From JAVVVD01 sp036652795 (GTDB taxonomy: Bacteria; Bacillota; Clostridia; Christensenellales; CAG-138): a stretch of 64,000 bases of DNA. Positions 44,147-51,827 of this stretch are shown here, in pieces. Below the pieces are notes generated by a model. The model worked only from the letters and a program-made list of their open reading frames with translations. It was not told the origin of the DNA and ran no database searches. The translations under genes and the position numbers were made by a program. The DNA is taken from contig JAVVVD010000004.1 of NCBI GenBank assembly GCA_036652795.1, forward strand, positions 1 to 64,000, given 5' to 3'. Numbering within the stretch: the first letter of the stretch is position 1; each line of letters begins with the position of its first letter.

Positions 44147-44776
44147 ATGGTTACGTTAGAAGTAAAGCCAACCAGGATGGAGCTTTCAAACCTTAAAAAG
44201 AAAAAAAAAGTCGCGGTACGCGGACATAAGCTTATGAAGGATAAGCGCGACGAGATGGTGCGCCGTTTCATAATCTATGTAAGGCGCAACCGCGAACTGC
44301 GCGAATTGGTGGAAACCAAGCTGGCCGCCGCTATGGGTGAATTTGTGTTGGCACGCGCATCTATGGGCAGCGAGCAGATTGAGGAAGCGCTGTGCTATCC
44401 CGCACGACCCGCAAGCATCACTGTTGGCGCACAGCACGTGCTTTCCATCCAGGTGCCAAAGCTTACGCTTGAAACAACCGGAGATTTTGAGTACCCCTAT
44501 GGTTTTGTTACCACCAGTGCAGAGCTTGACGGCGCTGTTCGCTCCTTTTCAGAGCTGCTGCCGCTGCTTATAGAGCTTGCCGAGGTGGAAAAAATATGTA
44601 ACCGCCTTGCTGATGAAATTGAAAAGACCCGCCGCAGGGTCAATGCATTGGAATATGTAATGATTCCCCAATTCGATACCGCTATACGCTCCATCACAAT
44701 GAAGCTGGATGAAAACGAGCGCGGCAACCTCACGCGGTTGATGAAAACAAAGGACATGATACAAAACAGGCAATGA
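44147..44776 (+). CDS. ntpD: V-type ATPase subunit D
   Basis: This 209-residue central-shaft subunit is an antiparallel coiled-coil. The N-terminal helix is PTRMELSNLKKKKKVAVRGHKLMKDKRDEMV, a very conserved start, with a short variable middle. The C-terminal helix is KTRRRVNALEYVMIPQFDT followed by ITMKLDENERGNLTRLMKTK. RBS TTTGGAGG precedes the ATG at 44147, 91 bases after subunit B. It is the last gene of the operon; a bidirectional terminator at 44801-44830 follows. Na+ and K+ accessory genes (ntpH, ntpJ) of E. hirae are not present here. Confidence 0.95.
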   Translation: MVTLEVKPTRMELSNLKKKKKVAVRGHKLMKDKRDEMVRRFIIYVRRNRELRELVETKLAAAMGEFVLARASMGSEQIEEALCYPARPASITVGAQHVLSIQVPKLTLETTGDFEYPYGFVTTSAELDGAVRSFSELLPLLIELAEVEKICNRLADEIEKTRRRVNALEYVMIPQFDTAIRSITMKLDENERGNLTRLMKTKDMIQNRQ

Positions 44777-44800
44777 CATTTTTACCAAGGGTTGAAAAGC

Positions 44801-44830
44801 AAAAGGCGGCAGATGTTTCTGCCGCCTTTT
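44801..44830. terminator. Bidirectional terminator after the V-type ATPase operon
   Basis: A perfect 13-bp stem (AAAAGGCGGCAGA and its complement) with a TGTT loop and flanking A/T runs lies between convergent genes. Confidence 0.9.
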
Positions 44831-44854
44831 GCATACGCTTTATGTACTGTGTAC

Positions 44855-45133
44855 TCAGCTGACAGCACCAGCAGCGCCAGCAACCATTCCGCCAACTGCG
44901 ACGATAGCGATGATGGCGATAACAATGGAGACGATTCCGATGATTGTAGAGATCATACCCATGATTTTGCCTGCCTTAGCCTGCTTGTCATCGGGATTAG
45001 CCTTAGCGTTTTTGCTGCCAAGTATCCATGCGATAATACCTATAATAAATCCCGGAAAAGCAAGCCAGCTTACATCGAACCAGCTAATGATGCAACATGC
45101 GATAGCAACAATGCCAAGAATCATAGCAACCAT
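44855..45133 (-). CDS. Small membrane protein, DUF4190-like
   Basis: This protein of about 92 residues is made of two hydrophobic stretches, VAMILGIVAIACCIISW leading into LAFPGFIIGIIAWILGS, and a C-terminal IMGMISTIIGIVSIVIAIIAIV. A charged loop KNAKANPDDKQAKAGK lies between them. The G-x-x-A-x-x-x-G layout with a lysine-rich loop is common in DUF4190-type proteins of unknown function. The ATG at 45133 has GGGGGT eight bases before it; an upstream in-frame ATG at 45172 lacks a site. It converges on the ATPase operon. Confidence 0.7.
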   Translation of the reverse strand: MVAMILGIVAIACCIISWFDVSWLAFPGFIIGIIAWILGSKNAKANPDDKQAKAGKIMGMISTIIGIVSIVIAIIAIVAVGGMVAGAAGAVS

Positions 45134-45276
45134 AATAAGATACCCCCATATTAAATAAGATTGTGCCCTCAATTATTGAGCTGCACTTTCATATATTCTA
45201 TACTTGTTAGCAAAAAAAATCAAGAAGCCTTCCAGTATATGTTAGCCCACCTCTTTTTTGTTTATATAGGCCGTGG

Positions 45277-45282
45277 TATAAT
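45277..45282 (+). promoter_or_regulatory. Extended -10 element before the GT-C protein gene
   Basis: TGG followed by a perfect TATAAT gives an extended -10, 72 bases before the start codon. The -35 position holds a T-run only. Confidence 0.45.
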
Positions 45283-45353
45283 CATTACCATATAATTAAT
45301 TGAAAGTTTCGCGTTTGAAAATTATCTAAATCATTACTTGCAAGGAGAGCCGA

Positions 45354-46727
45354 ATGCACAGAGCCATACGTATAGCCACCCTAATCTCGCTTTCACTGCT
45401 GTGTGGCCTGTTTGCTTTATGGGCATTCGGGAAAGAAAACCTCAATCCGCTAAACCTACTATCGGCGTTACTGTCAGTTGGGCTGTTTGGTGTATGTGTG
45501 GTAAGGTTTATAACGCGAGCTATGAATGTATTTGCGTACGGTGAAGACCCCTCGCCTGATATGCTGCTTGGCCCGCGCAGTCTGCGCCGCAGCTTCAGAC
45601 ATCCATGGCTACAGATAGCGCTGCTTGTGCTGCTTTCACGCGTGGCAGTGCTTATTGTTGCCTATGCACTCTCCAGCGCAATAAACGGCTATTCCGGCGG
45701 CATACTTGACACCATGCGCGGCATCTGGGTTCGCAGCGATGCAAACAGCTACCTTGGCATAGCGCAAAATTGGTATGTAGCCGATGGCGATCCGCGCTTT
45801 CACATCGTGTTTTTGCCATTTTACCCTATTGTAATTCGCGCGATAAGCTTTATAACAGGCAACATTTTTGCCGCCGCCATAATAACATCCTGTCTGTGTG
45901 CAGCGGCTGCCGGCGTATTTTTTTACGAGCTTGCCGCGCTTTCACTATCGCGCGATGATGCGCTGCGCGCCGTCAAGTACCTGTTTGTGCTGCCCGCCGC
46001 ATTCTTCTTTTGCGCACCAATGACAGAAAGCCTGTTCATACTGCTTTCCGCCGCAACACTATACTTTGCACAGAAAAAGCATATTCTCGTTGCATGTATA
46101 CTTGCCGCCTTCGCTGCATTTACGCGCTCAGTAGGTGCGCTGCTGGCGCTGCCTATCGCGATAGAGTGCGTTAACGAGCTGTGCCGCCGCCATCGCGCAG
46201 CGGAAAAATCAGGCTCGAAAATATGCGTTTATATAGCCTGCCTGTGCATAGTGCCGCTTGGTCTCATCGCTTATCTGGGTGTAAACTACGCTGTTACGGG
46301 CGATGCATTTAAATTCATGCAATATCAACATGAGCATTGGAGTCAAGGGCTGGGCCTGTTCTGGGATACCGCCGCCTATCAGCTTGACTACCTCAGAACC
46401 GCTATTGCTGATGGCAACATGCGTACGCTATGGGGTCTGTTTTTTCCAAACCTGCTTTGTTCATTTGGTGCGCTTGCAATCGTTGCGGCGGCTGCAAAGC
46501 GGCTTCGTCCTTCGCATACGGCATACTTTCTCGCTTATTATGTGTTTTCCATTGGCGCCACGTGGCTGCTGTCCGCCCCGCGTTACCTTACCGCTGCACT
46601 GCCGCTTGCACTTGCACTGCCAATGCTTATCCGCGGGCGCTTTGCCGACATAGCGGCGACAACGCTGCTTGTCGCGCTGCAAATCGGATATCTTGCCATG
46701 TTCGTAGCCGGATATCCCGTGTACTAA
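45354..46727 (+). CDS. Polytopic GT-C mannosyltransferase-like protein (PIG-V related)
   Basis: This 457-residue integral membrane protein has about ten to twelve helices. In the first large extracellular loop, IWVRSDANSYLGIAQNWYV then FHIVFLPFYPIVIRAIS matches the pattern of the PIG-V/COG5542 group of lipid-linked-sugar-dependent mannosyltransferases (a D-x-x-x-Y motif after a W, then F-x-P-x-Y-P). It would use a polyprenyl-phosphate sugar on the outer face of the membrane. The acceptor is unknown. RBS CAAGGAGAG. No partner gene is adjacent. Confidence 0.75.
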   Translation: MHRAIRIATLISLSLLCGLFALWAFGKENLNPLNLLSALLSVGLFGVCVVRFITRAMNVFAYGEDPSPDMLLGPRSLRRSFRHPWLQIALLVLLSRVAVLIVAYALSSAINGYSGGILDTMRGIWVRSDANSYLGIAQNWYVADGDPRFHIVFLPFYPIVIRAISFITGNIFAAAIITSCLCAAAAGVFFYELAALSLSRDDALRAVKYLFVLPAAFFFCAPMTESLFILLSAATLYFAQKKHILVACILAAFAAFTRSVGALLALPIAIECVNELCRRHRAAEKSGSKICVYIACLCIVPLGLIAYLGVNYAVTGDAFKFMQYQHEHWSQGLGLFWDTAAYQLDYLRTAIADGNMRTLWGLFFPNLLCSFGALAIVAAAAKRLRPSHTAYFLAYYVFSIGATWLLSAPRYLTAALPLALALPMLIRGRFADIAATTLLVALQIGYLAMFVAGYPVY

Positions 46728-46827
46728 GTACCGCATACGTTAAATATTGCATTTTATTTTTTAGATGCGATTTTGTATAGGTCAACATTTGATCAGCCAA
46801 TATTAAAGCAATCGAAAGGGTATCATC

Positions 46828-47349
46828 ATGAAAAAGCTTCTTATCGTTATTGATATGCAGATGGACTTTGTAACCGGCTCGCTAGGCAGTGCGGACGCCG
46901 CCGCAATACTGCCTGGCGTATCCGCTAAGGTAAACGAAGCCCATGCCCAAAACACGCCTGTGATATTTACTCGTGACACGCACCCCGAAAATTACCTTCA
47001 AACCTTTGAGGGCGCCCACCTACCAATTACACACTGCGTTGCCGGAACGCCGGGGCATGCAATAGTGCCACAGCTTAACGTGACCGCTGCCGATATAATA
47101 ATCGACAAGCCCACCTTTGGCTCAACCGAGCTTGCCGAACGGCTGCATGGGCTGATAACACAAGACACCGTAATAGAGCTGTGCGGGCTATGCACCGATA
47201 TATGCGTTGTATCCAATGCTCTGCTGCTGCGCGCTCATTTCCCGGGCAATGAAATTGTGGTGGATTCTGCCGCCTGCGCTGGGGTCACCCAGCAGAGCCA
47301 CAATGCGGCGCTTACCACAATGCGAATGTGCCAGATTACAGTAAACTGA
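46828..47349 (+). CDS. Isochorismatase-family cysteine hydrolase (nicotinamidase-like)
   Basis: This 173-residue cytosolic amidohydrolase keeps the full catalytic triad: D9 in LLIVIDMQMDF, K94 in IIDKPTFGS and C126 in LCTDICVVSNAL. The metal-site residues TRDTHPENY (D50, H52) match nicotinamidases such as PncA, which deamidate nicotinamide for NAD recycling. The short length and the THCVAGTPGH loop also fit that group. RBS CGAAAGGG. It is a single gene bounded by a terminator; no NAD biosynthesis gene is near. Confidence 0.85.
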   Translation: MKKLLIVIDMQMDFVTGSLGSADAAAILPGVSAKVNEAHAQNTPVIFTRDTHPENYLQTFEGAHLPITHCVAGTPGHAIVPQLNVTAADIIIDKPTFGSTELAERLHGLITQDTVIELCGLCTDICVVSNALLLRAHFPGNEIVVDSAACAGVTQQSHNAALTTMRMCQITVN

Positions 47350-47396
47350 CTTTTTCTTCAAGCACAATCAACACGCTGCTTTATGATGCAACACTT

Positions 47397-47430
47397 AAGC
47401 GGTAACCACAGCTCTGTGATTACCGCTTTA
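47397..47430. terminator. Bidirectional terminator between the hydrolase and lipoprotein genes
   Basis: AAGCGGTAA and TTACCGCTT continue into CACAG and CTGTG with one mismatch, giving a long stem between convergent genes. Confidence 0.75.
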
Positions 47431-47489
47431 AAAAGCACTCTTATCAACACCACCTCAGCCTATATCAGGCCCTTCAGGTGTATGCGATG

Positions 47490-47909
47490 CTACTTGGCAG
47501 ACGTATATACCAGCACACCCAGCGTTCCACCAAAATCGATTGATAGTTTGTCGTTTTCCAACGTATACGGCAGAGTGGCGGAGACGTCGCCCGTGTCGGA
47601 TATTACCCTAAGCTCTGAGTCTGTAGCTATAATATCCATCGATGCACGGCTACCTGCGATATCATTTACCTCCGTTAGCGTGCCTGATTTTGCGTCAAAT
47701 GTAAGCACAAAGTTGGAATCATACATATCCACCCAGCTGTGCGCCGCCAGCAATTCTATCGGCGTAGGCTGGGTTATAACCGGTTCAACGGTAGATGAGA
47801 CCACTGTGGTAGCTTCAGGTTGTGGCGCTGGCATTGCCGCGCAGCCACACATTAGCACAAATATAAGCACACTCAGAACTAGCGCTATTACAGCCACGGC
47901 CAGCTTCAT
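47490..47909 (-). CDS. Small lipoprotein coupled to serS
   Basis: This 139-residue protein has a signal peptide (LAVAVIALVLSVLIFVLM) ending in a CGC lipobox (acylation at Cys21 or 23), then a Thr/Pro/Val linker. A beta-rich domain of about 85 residues follows (LLAAHSWVDMYDSNFVLTF and the YTLENDKLSIDFGG strand). That domain resembles the lipocalin-like and META/DUF4923-type domains that measure about the same, but no family was recognised. The ATG at 47909 overlaps the serS stop (ATGA), so it is translated with the synthetase. Why a secreted protein is coupled to serS is unknown. Confidence 0.7.
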   Translation of the reverse strand: MKLAVAVIALVLSVLIFVLMCGCAAMPAPQPEATTVVSSTVEPVITQPTPIELLAAHSWVDMYDSNFVLTFDAKSGTLTEVNDIAGSRASMDIIATDSELRVISDTGDVSATLPYTLENDKLSIDFGGTLGVLVYTSAK

Positions 47910-49186
47910 TTTATGTACTCCTTGCCGCCCATATACATCCTCAGCGGTGCAGGTATACGCACGCTGCCGTCTGTCGTAAGGTTATTTTCCAAGAAGGCTA
48001 TCAGCATCCGCGGCGGCGCAACCACGGTGTTGTTGAGCGTATGCGCAAAATAGTTGCCCGTTTCCTTGTTACGCACACGGATTCCCAGTCTGCGCGCCTG
48101 CGCATCTCCAAGGTTGCTGCAACTGCCTACCTCGAAATACTTCTTTTGCCGCGGCGACCACGCCTCAACATCTATACTCCTAACCTTAAGGTCAGCAAGG
48201 TCGCCCGAGCAGCACTCCAGCGTGCGCACCGGAATATCCAAAGAGCGGAAAAATGCAACTGAGTGCTTCCAAAGCCTGTTGAACCAATCCGCGCTCTCCT
48301 CAGGTTTGCACACGATTATCATTTCTTGTTTTTCAAACTGATGGATGCGGTATACTCCGCGCTCCTCTATGCCATGCGCACCCACTTCCTTGCGAAAGCA
48401 TGGCGAATAGCTGGTGTATTTTTTAGGCAGCTCGCTTTCTTCTATGAAGGAATCGATGAATTTACCTATCATGGAATGCTCGCTTGTACCTATCAAATAA
48501 AGGTCTTCACCCTCTATTTTATACATCATATTTTGCATCTCACTAAAGCTCATAACGCCATCCACCACGCCGGAGCGTATCATGTATGGTGGCACGCAAT
48601 AGGTAAAGCCACGCTCAATCATAAAATCGCGCGCGTATGACAGTATTGCGCTGTGCAGCCGCGCGATATCGCCGCAAAGATAGTAAAAGCCATTGCCGCT
48701 TATGTTTCGCGCACCATCAAGATCAATTCCGTTCATGCGCTCCATTATGTCCACATGGTACGGCACCTCAAAATCAGGCACCACCGGATCGCCAAAGCGC
48801 TCAAGCTCCACATTCTGCGAATCATCACGGCCTATAGGCACTACCGGATCGATTATATTAGGTATTACCATCATGCGCTTTTTTATCTCGTCGTCAAGCT
48901 CGCCCACGCGTGCGGTAAGCGCCGCCATCTCGTCTGCCATGGACGTAACCAGCCGCTTTGATTCCTCGGCCTCGTCACGCTTACCCTGACCCATCAGCGC
49001 GCCTATCTGCTTGCTGATAACGTTACGCTTATTGCGCAGCTCGTCGTTTCTGGTTTGAGCCTCACGCTTTTGTTTGTCGAGTTCTAGCACCTCACCGACC
49101 AGTGGAAGCTTTTCATCCTGAAACTTCTTTTTTATATTTTCCCGCACCTGTTGGGCATTTGTGCGGATGAACTTAATATCCAGCAT
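47906..49186 (-). CDS. serS: Serine--tRNA ligase
   Basis: This 426-residue class II synthetase charges tRNA-Ser. The N-terminal helical arm (about 1-100, EVLELDKQKREAQTRNDELR) grips the long variable arm of the tRNA. Class II motifs follow: motif 2 CFRKEVGAHGIEERGVYRIHQFEKQEM, and motif 3 in GNYFAHTLNNTVVAPPRMLIAFLENN. TSEHS carries the serine-binding threonine/glutamate. RBS CGGAGGA. It is 38 bases downstream of argS in the same transcript; no T-box leader is visible. Confidence 0.97.
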   Translation of the reverse strand: MLDIKFIRTNAQQVRENIKKKFQDEKLPLVGEVLELDKQKREAQTRNDELRNKRNVISKQIGALMGQGKRDEAEESKRLVTSMADEMAALTARVGELDDEIKKRMMVIPNIIDPVVPIGRDDSQNVELERFGDPVVPDFEVPYHVDIMERMNGIDLDGARNISGNGFYYLCGDIARLHSAILSYARDFMIERGFTYCVPPYMIRSGVVDGVMSFSEMQNMMYKIEGEDLYLIGTSEHSMIGKFIDSFIEESELPKKYTSYSPCFRKEVGAHGIEERGVYRIHQFEKQEMIIVCKPEESADWFNRLWKHSVAFFRSLDIPVRTLECCSGDLADLKVRSIDVEAWSPRQKKYFEVGSCSNLGDAQARRLGIRVRNKETGNYFAHTLNNTVVAPPRMLIAFLENNLTTDGSVRIPAPLRMYMGGKEYIK

Positions 49187-49224
49187 ATTCTAATCCTCCG
49201 AAAAAGCTGATCCAGCAGTTTAAA

Positions 49225-50916
49225 TCACATGCGCTCTGGTGCTTTAAGGCCCACCAAATACAAGCCTGTGGCTATAACCTTGCGCGCTGCATCCGTGATA
49301 GCCAATCGTGCATTGCGAATGGCCGCATCATCATCCATTATGCGGTTATCGTAATAGAACCTATTAAACGTGGCACAAATATCTATTGTGGCTCTGGCAA
49401 CAATATACGGCTCATTCTTGGATGCGGCGGTCTGTATGGCATCTGGGAATACCGCAATTGTCTTTACCAGTGCAGCCACAGCCGGATCGTCCAGTTTGCT
49501 ATAATCTACGGCGTTAGCATCATATCCGCCAGCCTTATTGAGCACGGAGCAGCATCGCGCATGGGTATATTGTGCATATGGTCCTGTTTCGCCGTCAAAA
49601 TTAAGTACCTTGCCCCATGAGAACGTTATGTCCTTTATGCGGGAATTGTACAACACTCCCCACACCACAGCTCCAACGCCCACCGCGCGCGCCGCGCTCT
49701 GTTTATCCTCAAGATCCGGACTTTTTTCTTTTATTATATCCAGCGTCTTATCTATTGCTGCCTTGAGCACATCCTCAAGGTATACAACATTGCCGTGACG
49801 GGTGGAAAGTGTTCCTTCCTCCATGGATACCATGCCGAAGTTGACATGCTCCATATCCTTCACCCAATCATCGCCCAACAGCTCCAACACCTTAAAGAAT
49901 TGTTGAAAGTGCAGGTTCTGTTGATATGCCACAACATACAGCGATTTTACAAAATTGTATGTGGCCTTTCTGTATCTTGCTGCGGCAAGGTCGCGCGTAG
50001 CATACAGCGTAGCACCATCGCTGCGCAATATTATGCAGGGCGGCATACCATATTCCTCAAGCTCCACAAGCGTAGCGCCGTTATCCACCTTAAGAAGGCC
50101 CTTTGCGCCCAGCTCGTCTATTATTGGCTTCATCTTATCCTCGAAGAAGCTCTCGCCGGCATAGCTGTCAAAGTGTACGTCAAGCAGTTCGTATATCTGC
50201 ATAACCTCCTTTAAGGAGATCTCTTTAAACCAATTGAACAGCTCCAGCGCATCCGGGTCGCCAAGTTCTATCTTCCGAAACCACGCGCGCGCCTCATCGT
50301 TGAGCGATTCATCCTTTTCGGCTTCTTCATGGAAGCGCACATACAGCTTAACCAGCCCACGCACGGACTCCTTTTCGACCATTTCGCGGCTGCCCCATTT
50401 TTGATATGCCACTATCATCTTGCCAAACTGTGTTCCCCAGTCGCCAAGGTGGTTTATGGCAATGGTATTGTAGCCCAGGTATCCGTATATACGGCACAGC
50501 GAATTGCCAATCGCCGTGCTCGAAAGGTGTCCTATATGCACAGGCTTAGCTATATTAATTGAAGAAAACTCGATGCATACATTTTTGTTTTCGCCCTGTT
50601 GTGTTGCGCCATAACGATCGGCCGAAAGCACAGCATCCAGCACCGCCTTGGTATATTCATCCTTATTCGCAAAAAAATTAAGATAGCCGCCCGCCGCTTC
50701 TACACGGGCGATGCCACCAGGCAATTGCACCTCATCCTTTAGCTGCGCGGCTATTGCTGCCGGCGCTTTTTTAAGCGATTTTGCAAGGCGGAAGCAGGGG
50801 AATGCGTAATCACCCATCTCAGGATTGGGTGGTATTTCGATATAATCCACCAGCTCCGCCGCGGGAATTCCCGTCTGCGTGCCGATAGCGTTTGCCAGCT
50901 CGAGTTTATGATCCAT
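49225..50916 (-). CDS. argS: Arginine--tRNA ligase
   Basis: This 563-residue class I synthetase charges tRNA-Arg. The N-terminal Add-1 domain recognises the tRNA. The HIGH motif is FSSINIAKPVHIGHLSSTAIGN (HIGH variant H-I-G-H). The KMSKS loop is replaced by a short motif near MEEGTLSTRHGNVVYLED, as in many ArgRS. The C-terminal DALR domain ends ITDAARKVIATGLYLVGLKAPERM. The ATG at 50916 follows GGGAGAG; the frame stays open upstream, but that part is hydrophobic and not conserved. A promoter with perfect TATAAT is at 50948-50976. Confidence 0.97.
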   Translation of the reverse strand: MDHKLELANAIGTQTGIPAAELVDYIEIPPNPEMGDYAFPCFRLAKSLKKAPAAIAAQLKDEVQLPGGIARVEAAGGYLNFFANKDEYTKAVLDAVLSADRYGATQQGENKNVCIEFSSINIAKPVHIGHLSSTAIGNSLCRIYGYLGYNTIAINHLGDWGTQFGKMIVAYQKWGSREMVEKESVRGLVKLYVRFHEEAEKDESLNDEARAWFRKIELGDPDALELFNWFKEISLKEVMQIYELLDVHFDSYAGESFFEDKMKPIIDELGAKGLLKVDNGATLVELEEYGMPPCIILRSDGATLYATRDLAAARYRKATYNFVKSLYVVAYQQNLHFQQFFKVLELLGDDWVKDMEHVNFGMVSMEEGTLSTRHGNVVYLEDVLKAAIDKTLDIIKEKSPDLEDKQSAARAVGVGAVVWGVLYNSRIKDITFSWGKVLNFDGETGPYAQYTHARCCSVLNKAGGYDANAVDYSKLDDPAVAALVKTIAVFPDAIQTAASKNEPYIVARATIDICATFNRFYYDNRIMDDDAAIRNARLAITDAARKVIATGLYLVGLKAPERM

Positions 50917-50947
50917 ATTTACTCTCCCATTACCATAATGAAAGGTA

Positions 50948-50976
50948 ATTATATCACACAATATAAAAAATGTTAA
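50948..50976 (-). promoter_or_regulatory. Promoter of argS-serS-lipoprotein
   Basis: On the minus strand TTAACA (50971-50976), a 17-base spacer and TATAAT (50948-50953) with TGA just before it (extended -10). Confidence 0.75.
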
Positions 50977-51012
50977 CTTGTTTGAGCCATAATTGTATGC
51001 TAAACTAGCGCT

Positions 51013-51690
51013 ATGGAAAATAATAATAGTGAAAAAAATAAAAAGAAAAAGGTTATAGATACACTCCTGCTCTCGGTAGCGGGCGTATTGCTGGTTGTCG
51101 GCGTTTTTTTGACGCTTCGCCAATATGTGTTTATTCCCGGCTCATACGTGCCGCCTCCCGCCGCCACGCTTCAGCCAACCCTTGCGCCCGTGCCTACCGC
51201 CACGCCGCAGCCTACCCCATTTGATATGCCATATCCAGCTGAGATGTATTTTACCGACCGCGAGGTAATGTGTGAAATGCAGCCCGTCGGCATAATCACA
51301 GAGGGCGATAAGGCCGGCAAGATGGATACACTGGATTCTCCTGAGCTTGCTGCGTGGTACGAACCAGGCCCCATACCGGGCGAGGCAGGCAATTCGCTTA
51401 TTAACGGACACGTACGCTGGAAGGGCGTTGCGGGCACGTTTTCCGTGCTGCCTGATATGAAGGTCGGTGAAAAGGTCGTAATAGAATATGTAGACGGCTC
51501 CACCCGCAGCTTTACCACCCAGAGCATTGACTTTTATCCATACGACTCCGTACCCGCGCAAGCCCTTGAGCTTGACTTTGGCGGCAAACCGCGCATCACG
51601 CTTATCAGCTGCACCGGTACGTTTAACCACAGCGCCGGAACCTCATCCGAGCGCGTGCTGGTAGTGTGTACGCTGGATGACGAAAACTAA
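51013..51690 (+). CDS. Class F-like sortase
   Basis: This 225-residue membrane-anchored transpeptidase has a Lys-rich cytosolic start, one helix (about 15-36), a Pro/Thr linker (45-75) and a sortase barrel. The catalytic triad is His133 in NSLINGHVRWKG, Cys200 in ITLISCTGTFNH and Arg214 in SSERVLVV. The sequence around the histidine and AWYEPGPIPGEAGNS match the class F group rather than SrtA or SrtB. It cleaves a sorting motif on a surface protein; no LPxTG-like tail was found on any protein in the window. It is divergent from argS and followed by a terminator. Confidence 0.85.
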   Translation: MENNNSEKNKKKKVIDTLLLSVAGVLLVVGVFLTLRQYVFIPGSYVPPPAATLQPTLAPVPTATPQPTPFDMPYPAEMYFTDREVMCEMQPVGIITEGDKAGKMDTLDSPELAAWYEPGPIPGEAGNSLINGHVRWKGVAGTFSVLPDMKVGEKVVIEYVDGSTRSFTTQSIDFYPYDSVPAQALELDFGGKPRITLISCTGTFNHSAGTSSERVLVVCTLDDEN

Positions 51691-51703
51691 GAATTAATGC
51701 GTT

Positions 51704-51727
51704 AAAAGAGCCTTGCGGCTCTTTTTG
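51704..51727 (+). terminator. Terminator after the sortase gene
   Basis: AAAAGAGCC and GGCTCTTTT form a stem with a TTGC loop and a T-run. Confidence 0.85.
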
Positions 51728-51827
51728 CTTTGATTGTTAACGTATTGTTACCAACACATATATTTACTTTTCAACATAAAAGTGGTATCGTAGCAGTCGG
51801 AAAAGTATATATCCAGTATGGAAAATT

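Noticed and set aside
49187..49224. T-box leader for serS
   Set aside because: The gap to argS is 38 bases and no T-box sequence or antiterminator was found; the argS leader is also too short.
50917..51123. N-terminal extension of ArgRS
   Set aside because: The upstream in-frame part is hydrophobic and not conserved in the family; it contains the promoter and ribosome binding site of the real start at 50916.
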